NCBI GenBank assembly: GCA_934700385.1
Contig: CAKUXO010000035.1
Location: 1 to 11,816, forward strand
Direction of reading: 5' to 3'
Source of the DNA: an uncultured Candidatus Melainabacteria bacterium
GTDB lineage: Bacteria; Cyanobacteriota; Vampirovibrionia; Gastranaerophilales; Gastranaerophilaceae
DNA: 11,816 nt
How positions within the stretch are numbered: position 1 is the first letter of the stretch; every line of letters begins with the position of its first letter. Positions 1 to 6,191 of the stretch are shown here, one piece after another. The notes beneath the pieces were generated by a model. It searched no databases. It was given only the letters and a program-made list of their open reading frames with translations, and had not been told where the DNA came from. A program made the translations under genes and the position numbers.

Positions 1-18
1 AGTTAAATGTGTGTAAAT

Positions 19-43
19 AAAAAAAATGCTGCGGTAACGCAGC
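19..43 (-). terminator. Rho-independent terminator of the pilin/lectin gene
   Basis: A perfect 6-bp GC-rich stem (28-33 with 38-43) closes a 4-nt loop. Read on the minus strand it is followed by one A and then eight T (19-26), a classic intrinsic terminator about 40 nt past the stop of the pilin/lectin gene. On the plus strand the loop reads GTAA and has no T-tract, so the signal is directional. It should stop transcription of the pilin gene before anything further left. Confidence 0.85.
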
Positions 44-82
44 GGTGTATGTAACACAAAAAATAACATGAAAAAGTCCTTT

Positions 83-2776
83 TTAAAGAGAATCCTCATC
101 AAGCACACAGCGAGCTGAAAAGGCGCTCGTCTTATAGTAGGTGTTCGAGTTGAAATTGCCTGTATTCAAGTAGTGGTTGTAAGCGTTAGATGAATCGTCC
201 TCACCTGACGACCAGACGCGGTTCGGGGAGCATTCGCCATTGTAAGACCCGGGGCAAGCGCTGTCGCGCTCGTAGCAAGGAACTGACCCATAACCGGAAA
301 AGTCGTCACACAGTTCCAAACCATTTTTTCCTTGATTTTTTTGAATTGTTGAAATATTGCTAACCCAAGCATCTAATTCATTATCAGTCGGTAAGCGCCA
401 TTTTCCTTTAGTACCTGAAACAGGTTCCCAATTTTCACAAGCTGCTTTGGCTGCTGCCCAATTGCAAACTGTACGTTTGCAGCCTGAATAAGTACTGTCA
501 CCATTTCCAGTTGCACCACAAGAACTAGCAGTTTTACCAATGTTATTACCTAGCCAGCAACATTTACTTGAATAATTATCTTTAGAACCACAAGTTTCCC
601 TAGCCTTAACAACTGTAATTCCTGCGCTTGATTTAATTTTATCAAGGTCGGGTCCATTTGCGTAACTATCGCCAACGTTGGCCTTAGTTACGCAAGCTCT
701 TTTTCCCCCGTTTTGAGAAGCATTTAGGAAAAGAAGATTTGAACCCAGTTTATCACAGTCCGCTTGTGATGTTAAACTTGTAGGTAAACTGCTTGAACTT
801 CCACCCGAAGAAGTTCCGTTTTTATATGTGTTAGCGTCAAGTACACAACGGGCAGAATAGGCGTACGTCTTATAGTTGCTGTTTGAGTAGAAACTGCCTG
901 AACTCAAGGCGTGGTAGTAAGCGTTAGATGAACTGCTCTCATCTGACGACCAGACGATGTACGGGTAGCAGCCGCCATTGTAAGACCCAGGGCAAGCGCC
1001 ATTGTAGTAGTAGCATTGAACTGACCCATAACCGGAATTGTAGTCACACAACTCTAAACCACTTTTACCTTGATTTGTTTGAATTACTGAAATATTACCA
1101 CCCCAAGCTGAAAGCTCTGATTGAGTTGGTAATCTCCATTTTCCTTTTGTTCCTGAAACAGATTCCCAATTTTCACAAGCTGCCTTTGCTGCTGCCCAAG
1201 TACATACAGTTCTATAACATCCAGAATAAGTGCTATTACTGTTTTCATCAGAACTGCAAGAGCCTGAAGTACCACCAATATTATTACCCAACCAACAACA
1301 TTTACTAGAATAATCTGAACTTGAACCGCAAGATGTACCTGCATTTACAACAGTTATTCCTGCGCTTGATTTAATTTTATCTAAATCAGGACCGTTATTA
1401 TAGCTATCCCCTACATTAGCCTTAGTGACACATGCGGCGGTGCCGCCGTTTTGAGTTGCGGTTAGGAATAATAAATTTTTACCGATTTTGTCACAATCAG
1501 ATTGTGAAGTAATATCGGTTGGCAAGGTTGAAGTAGAGTTATCAGTACCACTATTATTATTTGTATTTCCGCCGAAAACTTCTTTATATGCGTCCTCATC
1601 TATAAGACAACGAGCAGAATAAGCAGATTTAGTGCTTTCGTCAATTGAATAAAAAGTGCCTAAACTTAAACTATAAGCACTATGGGGACTACTATCAGAT
1701 GACCAAATATAATAAGGATAACAACGGCTAACACGATTTAAATACATGCTACACATGCTAGGGGTGACACTACTACTATATTTGCATTGAGTTGACCCAT
1801 AATCAGAGGAATCATCACACAAATCCAAACCATTTTTTCCTTTATTTGTTTGGATAGTTGAAAGATTGGTACTCCATGCAGAAAATTCACTTTGAGTAGG
1901 TAAACGCCATTTGCCTTTAGTGCCAGACATTGGTTCCCAATTTTCACATGCTGCCTTTGCTGCATTCAAATTGCAAACCGTACGTGTACAACCAGAATAA
2001 CTACTATCTACAGATGAATTACAAGCATTTACAGTGGAATCTACATTGTTACCTAACCAACAGCATTTTAAAGAATCGACATCACTGGACGTACAAACTT
2101 CGTTAGCTTTAACAATTTTTATACCTGCGGAAGCAGTGATTTCTGGACCGTTTGCATAAGTATCCCCGACATTAGCTTTTGTTACACATGCCGCTTTGCC
2201 GCCATTTTGCGAAGCAGATAAAAACAGAAGATTTGGGGCTAGTTTATCGCACACCTCTTGAGAATTTAATTCAGAGGGCATGCTTACATTTCCGCCAGTG
2301 TTATTATTATTGTTATTGCCGCCACTAATTATTCCATTTAAAACCACGGAAGAAGTAGTCAGCTTGCGGGATATAGCCGGTGCAAAGGCTGCAAGTGTAA
2401 GCGAGATAACTATTAGCGAGATTAAAAGTTCTATTACAGAAAAAGCATTAAGTTTTTTTAAGATGAATTTTTTAGGGGCAAAAATGCAATTTTTGAAAAA
2501 CATAGTTAGGATATCATTGATATTGCTTGATTTCATTTTGTTAGGTTTTTGAATAACTAAGTTAAAATTAAAAAAAGGGTTAAGGAATGTAACATTTTGA
2601 AATAAGTTATCAAACTTATTTACCCTTTTAAAAAGTTTTGTGATATTATAATTTACGAAAGAGTTAAGTTTTAAGAGTTTTTTAAAAAAACCAAAAAACA
2701 ATTTTAATAGTTTATTTATTTTTAGAAAATTTAATATTTTCAACAAAAAGAAAAATAAAATTTTTAAGCTATTCAA
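83..2776 (-). CDS. Prepilin-like protein with three tandem DUF1566/C-type-lectin-like domains; putative DGR target
   Basis: Predicted surface protein of about 897 aa. A prepilin site, KKLNA|FSVIELL, cleaves after Ala111 and keeps the +5 Glu (E116); a hydrophobic helix runs to about 135. Then come an Asn-rich linker and three Cys-rich domains (about 166-395, 418-651, 664-897), each with CENWE, KGKWRLPT and a terminal SARC motif, as in the DUF1566/Lcl_C group related to C-type-lectin and formylglycine-enzyme folds. Domains 2 and 3 end in DGR-like variable regions. Start: TTG at 2776 has GGAG 9 nt upstream and a promoter about 45 bp upstream. GTG at 2791 and ATG at 2536 or 2503 are alternatives; the last gives a conventional 20-aa leader. 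With the TTG start, an unusual Phe/Leu/Lys/Asn-rich 111-aa segment precedes the cleavage site. A surface binding role is inferred; the ligand is unknown. Confidence 0.85.
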   Translation of the reverse strand: MNSLKILFFFLLKILNFLKINKLLKLFFGFFKKLLKLNSFVNYNITKLFKRVNKFDNLFQNVTFLNPFFNFNLVIQKPNKMKSSNINDILTMFFKNCIFAPKKFILKKLNAFSVIELLISLIVISLTLAAFAPAISRKLTTSSVVLNGIISGGNNNNNNTGGNVSMPSELNSQEVCDKLAPNLLFLSASQNGGKAACVTKANVGDTYANGPEITASAGIKIVKANEVCTSSDVDSLKCCWLGNNVDSTVNACNSSVDSSYSGCTRTVCNLNAAKAACENWEPMSGTKGKWRLPTQSEFSAWSTNLSTIQTNKGKNGLDLCDDSSDYGSTQCKYSSSVTPSMCSMYLNRVSRCYPYYIWSSDSSPHSAYSLSLGTFYSIDESTKSAYSARCLIDEDAYKEVFGGNTNNNSGTDNSTSTLPTDITSQSDCDKIGKNLLFLTATQNGGTAACVTKANVGDSYNNGPDLDKIKSSAGITVVNAGTSCGSSSDYSSKCCWLGNNIGGTSGSCSSDENSNSTYSGCYRTVCTWAAAKAACENWESVSGTKGKWRLPTQSELSAWGGNISVIQTNQGKSGLELCDYNSGYGSVQCYYYNGACPGSYNGGCYPYIVWSSDESSSSNAYYHALSSGSFYSNSNYKTYAYSARCVLDANTYKNGTSSGGSSSSLPTSLTSQADCDKLGSNLLFLNASQNGGKRACVTKANVGDSYANGPDLDKIKSSAGITVVKARETCGSKDNYSSKCCWLGNNIGKTASSCGATGNGDSTYSGCKRTVCNWAAAKAACENWEPVSGTKGKWRLPTDNELDAWVSNISTIQKNQGKNGLELCDDFSGYGSVPCYERDSACPGSYNGECSPNRVWSSGEDDSSNAYNHYLNTGNFNSNTYYKTSAFSARCVLDEDSL
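86..787 (-). repeat. Lectin-like domain repeat 3 (C-terminal)
   Basis: Third tandem protein domain, from LPTSLTSQ to the end of the protein. It shares the order CDK, CVTKANVGDSY, KCCWLGNN, YSGC, CENWE, KGKWRLPT, GLELCD, CPGSYNG, VWSS and SARCVLD with domain 2. Its last quarter is variable region 119-310. Ending the gene a few codons after the variable block is the usual layout of DGR target genes. Confidence 0.8.
119..310 (-). other. Putative DGR variable region (VR) in domain 3
   Basis: A 64-codon block, from the TGT GAC codons to the Phe codon before SARC, aligns gap-free with 857-1048. 37 of 192 nt differ, in 26 codons: 24 replacements and 2 synonymous. 31 differences are at codon positions 1 or 2, and many pairs share a third-position C or T (AAC/TAC, CGC/TAC, TCC/TAC, AAT/AGT), as expected from AAY template codons hit at adenines. 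28 of the 37 sites have A in one copy. GC is about 53%, above the rest of the gene. The template repeat and reverse transcriptase are not in view, so the call rests on the pattern alone. Confidence 0.75.
824..1525 (-). repeat. Lectin-like domain repeat 2
   Basis: Second tandem domain, from LPTDITSQ to DANTY, joined to domain 3 by a Gly/Ser linker (GTSSGGSSSS). It carries the same Cys and WRLPT framework as domains 1 and 3, and is closer to domain 3 than to domain 1 in both protein and DNA. Its end contains variable region 857-1048. Confidence 0.8.
857..1048 (-). other. Putative DGR variable region (VR) in domain 2
   Basis: Gap-free partner of 119-310, exactly 738 nt (246 codons) upstream in the gene. 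Invariant stretches inside the block are identical in DNA, for example TCCGGTTATGGGTCAGTT, GGGTCTTACAATGGC and GTCTGGTCGTCA. The codons just outside change mostly at silent sites (TTG/TTA, GAA/GAG, CTG/TTG before; TCA/TCT, GCT/GCC, CGC/CGT, GTG/GTA, GAT/GAC after). GC is about 50%. This repeat keeps many Tyr (TAC) and Ser (AGC/AGT) codons at positions that differ in the other copy, typical of DGR-diversified lectin faces. Confidence 0.72.
1586..2281 (-). repeat. Lectin-like domain repeat 1 (no DGR signature)
   Basis: First tandem domain, from MPSELNSQ to DEDAY, with the same Cys/WRLPT/SARC framework. Its equivalent of the variable block differs from the other two at silent sites as well (for example TGG TCA TCT instead of TGG TCG TCA), carries about six extra residues between QC and CYPY, and is AT-rich (about 36% GC over 1621-1800). 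It therefore does not look like a recent copy of the template used for domains 2 and 3. Confidence 0.75.
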
Positions 2777-2785
2777 AATAATTAA

Positions 2786-2789
2786 CTCC
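2786..2789 (-). promoter_or_regulatory. Shine-Dalgarno site favouring the TTG start of the pilin/lectin gene
   Basis: GGAG on the minus strand lies 9 nt before TTG at 2776-2774, in frame with the pilin/lectin gene. The alternative ATG codons at 2536 and 2503 have no visible Shine-Dalgarno site. Other genes here use such sites (AAGGA before the MerR gene, AAGGGG before manC), so the site carries weight in choosing the start. Confidence 0.5.
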
Positions 2790-2812
2790 ACAAAATATAT
2801 TAATAGTTATTA

Positions 2813-2829
2813 TGTTAGATATTCTAACA
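2813..2829. promoter_or_regulatory. Perfect 7-3-7 palindrome over the -10 box (candidate operator)
   Basis: TGTTAGA, 3-nt spacer, TCTAACA. It covers the -10 box and the expected start of transcription of the pilin/lectin gene. The position suits a repressor or MerR-type operator. The adjacent divergent MerR gene is the obvious candidate regulator, but this is inference from location only. Confidence 0.45.
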
Positions 2830-2849
2830 CCTAAGTTAAATATAATCAA
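2821..2849 (-). promoter_or_regulatory. Sigma70-type promoter of the pilin/lectin gene
   Basis: Minus-strand TTGATT (-35, 2844-2849) and TAGAAT (-10, 2821-2826) are separated by exactly 17 bp, with an extended -10 TG one base before the -10 box. The predicted transcript starts near 2814 and leaves a leader of roughly 38 nt that includes the GGAG site at 2786-2789. The -10 box lies inside a perfect palindrome (2813-2829), so a bound protein there could control the promoter. Confidence 0.6.
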
Positions 2850-2882
2850 CATATAATATATTTTTATATTTTTGATTACCTA

Positions 2883-2911
2883 AATAGACATCACCAAAAT
2901 TTTTGTCTATT
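2883..2911. repeat. Inverted repeat, 8-bp arms
   Basis: AATAGACA (2883-2890) and TGTCTATT (2904-2911) are perfect complements around a 13-nt spacer. It lies between the divergent pilin and MerR genes and could be an operator dyad or an RNA hairpin. There is no T-tract that would make it a terminator. Confidence 0.4.
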
Positions 2912-2921
2912 CTAGCGATAT

Positions 2922-2938
2922 AGATAATTAAATTATCT
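2922..2938. repeat. Perfect 7-3-7 AT-rich palindrome upstream of the MerR gene
   Basis: AGATAAT, TAA, ATTATCT. It has the same arm and spacer lengths as the palindrome at 2813-2829 but a different sequence. It lies 84 bp before the MerR start. Because the region is very AT-rich, a chance origin is more likely than for the other palindrome. Confidence 0.35.
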
Positions 2939-3022
2939 TAAAAAAGGGCGTAAATTAATTAAACAATTGCGCTTTTAAAAAGTGTGAAAAGCCGATTTTA
3001 AACAAAAGAAGAAAAGGAAATT

Positions 3023-3364
3023 ATGTCAAAAATAGCGAAAGACGAACCATTTTATCAAATTTCACAAGTTTCTAAAATCTTAGGTATTACGAGTGATAGG
3101 ATAAGAACTTATGAAGAAGAAGGGCTTATTAAACCATTTCGCTTTAATGATTCTGAAACGGGTAAAAGGCTTTATACCCAAGAGGAAGTTGAATATCTTG
3201 AAATTATTAGAGAATTAATTAAACTTGGGGTGACAATTCCTGTTATTAGAGTGGTTTTATCTTTAAAATTTACTGTTAAAAAATCGCTTAAAAGAGAAAA
3301 AGACAAGCAGATTGTTGAACTTTTACAAAAACTTTATTCTTTTCCTCTTTCAGAAAATGTTTAG
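3023..3364 (+). CDS. Short MerR-family (HspR-like) transcriptional regulator
   Basis: 113 aa. Residues about 11-80 form a MerR winged helix-turn-helix: FYQISQVSKILGIT, then RTYEEEGLIKPFR, then TGKRLYTQEEVEYL and a helix with LGVTIPVIRVV, the pattern seen in MerR, GlnR and HspR proteins. The remaining 30 or so residues are a Lys-rich tail with no metal-binding Cys cluster and no ligand domain, so the effector cannot be predicted. The start is well supported by AAGGA a few nt upstream. It is divergent from the pilin/lectin gene, with three inverted repeats between them, and may control that gene, itself, or both (inferred). Its TAG stop overlaps the TAA stop of the convergent solute-binding protein gene by 4 nt. 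I saw no convincing promoter of its own. Confidence 0.88.
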   Translation: MSKIAKDEPFYQISQVSKILGITSDRIRTYEEEGLIKPFRFNDSETGKRLYTQEEVEYLEIIRELIKLGVTIPVIRVVLSLKFTVKKSLKREKDKQIVELLQKLYSFPLSENV

Positions 3365-5220
3365 TTTTCATCAACATAAATTAAGGCTTTGTCATAGATT
3401 AAGCCGCCTAGGGCAGTTGGATAGATGTTTTTAAATTTTTTCCTTATCGCATAGATATTTAGGGGTGAATAAAGATAAATCATTGGATTTTCTTTTGCAA
3501 TTAGTTCTTGATATTTGTTATAGATTTCTTTTCGTTTTTGAAAATCAAGCTCTAGTGCACCTTTTTCAAAGATTTCATCAAGTTCTTTTTCAAAAGGAAG
3601 AATTTTATCTGTTTCCTTTAGGTCGTTATTTGTTCTTTGATTGAAGATGTGCAAAGCGCCATCGTGCTTCCAGACATTGTTTCCAGAGTGGGGCTCTAAG
3701 ACATTTGAAGTTAGGGCGATTATAACGCAGTCAAAATCCACGCTATTTAGGGTTCTTGAGATTAGAGAATTAAATTCAATCGCCTTGAAATTGACCTTTA
3801 TTCCAAGGTTTTCAAGGTCTTGCTTGATTGATACGCCTGTGGCTTCTCTTTGGGTGTTTCCTGCGTTGGTTAAAAGCTCAAATTCCACGGGATTATTGAA
3901 TTTGTCATAGAGTTGATTGTTTTTATAATAGAAGCCTGAAAGAGCTAAAAGGGATTTTGCATAAGTAAGATTTTTTTTGTGTCCACGGGCAACTTTTTCA
4001 TTAACAAAAAGGCTATTTGGCGCTTCGGCGCTGAATAGGGGGCTTGCTAAGCCGGAGAAAATGTTTAAAACTAAATCATCTCTATCTATAGCGTAATCTA
4101 TTGCTGTTCTAAAGTTTCTATCTTGAAACCAGCGCTGTTTTATTGGGTTTACATAATATTTTCCTTGTTTATTTTTTCGATTGTTTAAATTAAACACCAA
4201 AAAAGTTGTGTTTGAAGTGGGTCCAAGGTTATAGATATCAAAATTTCCTGTTTTTTCAAGCTCTTTATATCTATCTAAAAGTCCACCTGAAATTGATAAA
4301 ATATCAGTTTCGCCTGACTCAAACTTAAGTGTTTGATTATTCATATCTCCTACGATTTGAAAGACTAGTTTACTTAGGTATGGTAACATTTCATTTTCTT
4401 GGGTGATTAAATAATAGCTTTGTGATTTTTCAAAAATAATTCTTTGAGATGGGATATATTCTTTTAATCGGAAAGGTCCTGATGTTACAAGGGTTTTGGG
4501 GTTTGTATCTATTCCTTGAAAAGTTAGGAAGTAGGAATTGCCTTTTTTGGTAACATTTTTAAAGATATGTTCAGGTAAAATCGCAGAGCTAAGAGTTCTT
4601 AAAAAAGGCGCAAAAGGCGCAGGGGTGGTGAATTTTACCGTGTAATCATCAAGAAGTTCAACTTTTGGAAGTTGTTTATTAATTGTCATAGCGTCTTTTG
4701 TTGAGCCATCTCCAAAACCGCCAAAAATCACGGTGTTATAGGTAAAATAGACATCTTTAGCGGTTAAGGGTTTACCATCTGACCAAGTTAAACCTTTTCT
4801 TAAATGAAAAGTATAGACTTTTTTTGATTTATCTATTTCAAAGGATTTAGCCAGTTTTGGCTTGATTTGACCGTCTTTTGGGTCAGTTGAAACAAGTCCA
4901 TCATACATTAAATCGCAAAGCTCGGCACTGGTTGCATCGCTTGCGTTATAAGGGTTAAAGGTTTTTGGATCGCCTAGAATGCTTGTGGTTAGGGAAGAAC
5001 CGAATTTTCCTTTTGGAAAATAGGCTTTTAGGAAATCTTTATTGTTGATTGTTTCATTTTTAATTTCAGGCACAAACTTGACAAAACTCAAAAGAGTCGT
5101 GCTATCTTGCTTTTGGGGCTCGTCGAAGCCGTAATCCTTTTTAAATAGGGCAAAAGCAAGGATTAAGATTAAAAATAAGAAAGATAAGATTGTTAAGCAA
5201 TTATAAGTTTTTTTGTTCAT
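3361..5220 (-). CDS. Family 5 extracellular solute-binding protein (peptide ABC transporter type)
   Basis: 619 aa. The SBP_bac_5 family binds oligopeptides, nickel or similar ligands outside the inner membrane for an ABC importer. Visible family features: DPKTFNPYNASDATSAEL (about 84-100), LAKSFEIDKSKKVYTFHLRK (123-142), then the signature around GLTWSDGKPLTAKDVYFTYN (143-162), and a C-terminal KRKEIYNKYQELI segment with a final LGGL. The N-terminus has a hydrophobic stretch (about 9-26) with no Cys after it, so it looks like an uncleaved anchor or plain signal peptide rather than a lipoprotein signal. A stop codon immediately precedes ATG 5220, so that is the most upstream start in this frame; no Shine-Dalgarno is visible. 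No permease or ATPase genes are adjacent, so substrate and partners are unknown. It is divergent from rfbD across 78 bp. Confidence 0.9.
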   Translation of the reverse strand: MNKKTYNCLTILSFLFLILILAFALFKKDYGFDEPQKQDSTTLLSFVKFVPEIKNETINNKDFLKAYFPKGKFGSSLTTSILGDPKTFNPYNASDATSAELCDLMYDGLVSTDPKDGQIKPKLAKSFEIDKSKKVYTFHLRKGLTWSDGKPLTAKDVYFTYNTVIFGGFGDGSTKDAMTINKQLPKVELLDDYTVKFTTPAPFAPFLRTLSSAILPEHIFKNVTKKGNSYFLTFQGIDTNPKTLVTSGPFRLKEYIPSQRIIFEKSQSYYLITQENEMLPYLSKLVFQIVGDMNNQTLKFESGETDILSISGGLLDRYKELEKTGNFDIYNLGPTSNTTFLVFNLNNRKNKQGKYYVNPIKQRWFQDRNFRTAIDYAIDRDDLVLNIFSGLASPLFSAEAPNSLFVNEKVARGHKKNLTYAKSLLALSGFYYKNNQLYDKFNNPVEFELLTNAGNTQREATGVSIKQDLENLGIKVNFKAIEFNSLISRTLNSVDFDCVIIALTSNVLEPHSGNNVWKHDGALHIFNQRTNNDLKETDKILPFEKELDEIFEKGALELDFQKRKEIYNKYQELIAKENPMIYLYSPLNIYAIRKKFKNIYPTALGGLIYDKALIYVDEN

Positions 5221-5298
5221 CTATTGATTTTAGCATGTTTAGGTGATATATAAATTCATAATATATACTATTTTCCCGAAAAGAGGATACGAGATTAA

Positions 5299-6117
5299 AT
5301 GAGAATTTTAGTTACAGGCGCAACAGGACTTCTAGGAAAGACTCTTTGTCCTTTGCTTGATAAAGAAGGCTGGCAGTATTGGGCTTGTAATTCAAAGATT
5401 TTTGACATAACTAACACAAAAATGGTTAAAGAGATTATGAATAAAATATCGCTAGATTTTATCATACATCTTGCAGCATACACAAACATCGACCAAGCAG
5501 AAGACAACCCTAATGACGCTTATGAAGTCAATCAAATCGGCACAAAAAACATCGCAAACATAGCAAAGAAGCACAACATCCCCATTTTATACGTTAGCAC
5601 GGATAACGTTTTTGATGGAAAATCGGAAAAGCCATATAAATCAACAGATGTGACTAATCCGATTAATGTTTATGGAAAATCGAAACTCGCAGGCGAGAGA
5701 GAGATTATGAAAGCAACTAAGAAGTTTTATATTTTAAGGACTTCTTGGCTTTATGGAGTTGGCGGATATGTGGACGCTATGTTGACTTTTTCTAATTTTA
5801 GAAAAGAGATTTCTGTTGTTAATGATCAAATCGGCTGCCCGACAAACGCTTTGGATTTAGCACAAAAAATCGTTGAAATTATAAGAGAGAAAAAGCCTTA
5901 TGGCATTTATCATATAAGTTCATCAGGAGAAGCGAGCTGGGCAGATTTCACAAGAAAAATCTTTGAAATTAAGAAAAGAAATGTTGAAGTTAATGCTATT
6001 GACAAAAGCGACTTTCCAAGACCCGCACTTCGTCCTAAATATTGCGTTTTAGATAGCGAGAATGTTCTTCCTGATTGGAAAAATTCCCTTGAAGAATATC
6101 TTGTTAATAAAAATTAA
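5299..6117 (+). CDS. rfbD: dTDP-4-dehydrorhamnose reductase
   Basis: 272 aa, close to the usual family length. It would carry out the last step of dTDP-L-rhamnose synthesis, NAD(P)H-dependent reduction of dTDP-4-dehydrorhamnose, in the cytoplasm. Rossmann motif GATGLLG (7-13), HLAAYT (57-62), STD (100-102), YGKSK with Tyr125 and Lys129 as the short-chain dehydrogenase pair, then RTSWLYG and DQIGCPTNALDLA. The usual Tyr after STD is Asn103 (STDNVFDG, normally STDYVFDG), one base from a Tyr codon. GAG lies 5 nt and AGAGGA 11 nt before the ATG, and a TATACT box at 5264-5269 may be its -10, although no good -35 is seen. rfbA, rfbB and rfbC are not in the window. It is followed by manC after 74 bp. 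A related sugar-nucleotide reductase is possible. Confidence 0.88.
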   Translation: MRILVTGATGLLGKTLCPLLDKEGWQYWACNSKIFDITNTKMVKEIMNKISLDFIIHLAAYTNIDQAEDNPNDAYEVNQIGTKNIANIAKKHNIPILYVSTDNVFDGKSEKPYKSTDVTNPINVYGKSKLAGEREIMKATKKFYILRTSWLYGVGGYVDAMLTFSNFRKEISVVNDQIGCPTNALDLAQKIVEIIREKKPYGIYHISSSGEASWADFTRKIFEIKKRNVEVNAIDKSDFPRPALRPKYCVLDSENVLPDWKNSLEEYLVNKN

Positions 6118-6131
6118 ATTTTGTAATAAAA

Positions 6132-6161
6132 TTGCCCTCAAGATAAATTTTATTATATAAT
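6132..6161 (+). promoter_or_regulatory. Candidate sigma70-type promoter of manC
   Basis: TTGCCC (6132-6137), 18-bp spacer, then a perfect TATAAT (6156-6161), leaving a leader of about 24 nt before the manC ATG. An 8-bp direct repeat ATAATTAG (6157-6164 and 6166-6173) overlaps the -10 box. manC may therefore be transcribed separately from rfbD, which also has no terminator in front of this promoter. Confidence 0.5.
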
Positions 6162-6191
6162 TAGCATAATTAGACAGTTAAGGGGAAAAAT

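Noticed and set aside
71..84. AAAAAG...CTTTTT near the end of the pilin gene, as a hairpin.
   Set aside because: The stem is almost entirely A-T with a 2-nt loop, so it is too weak to be functional; the GC hairpin at 28-43 is the real terminator.
119..1048. Explaining the two similar blocks as ordinary domain duplication or gene conversion.
   Set aside because: Ordinary divergence would place silent changes throughout; instead, silent changes dominate outside the blocks and replacements at A-type sites dominate inside, with all other sites identical.
1084..1965. Several open frames on both strands inside the pilin/lectin gene (and similar ones inside rpoC2, mutS and the solute-binding protein gene).
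   Set aside because: They overlap convincing genes in other frames, have no recognisable domains, and recur in parallel positions only because the underlying domains are repeated.
2295..2318. AAT-rich trinucleotide run encoding six Asn, as a possible phase-variation repeat.
   Set aside because: The run mixes AAT and AAC codons and is a trinucleotide repeat, so slippage would not shift the frame; it is better read as a protein linker.
2645..2674. TATAAT (minus strand, 2645-2650) with TTAAAA 18 bp upstream, as a promoter for a shorter pilin gene starting at ATG 2536 or 2503.
   Set aside because: The -35 is weak, the box falls within a continuously open coding frame, and the promoter at 2821-2849 plus GGAG at 2786-2789 explain expression better. 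It remains possible if the N-terminal extension is not real.
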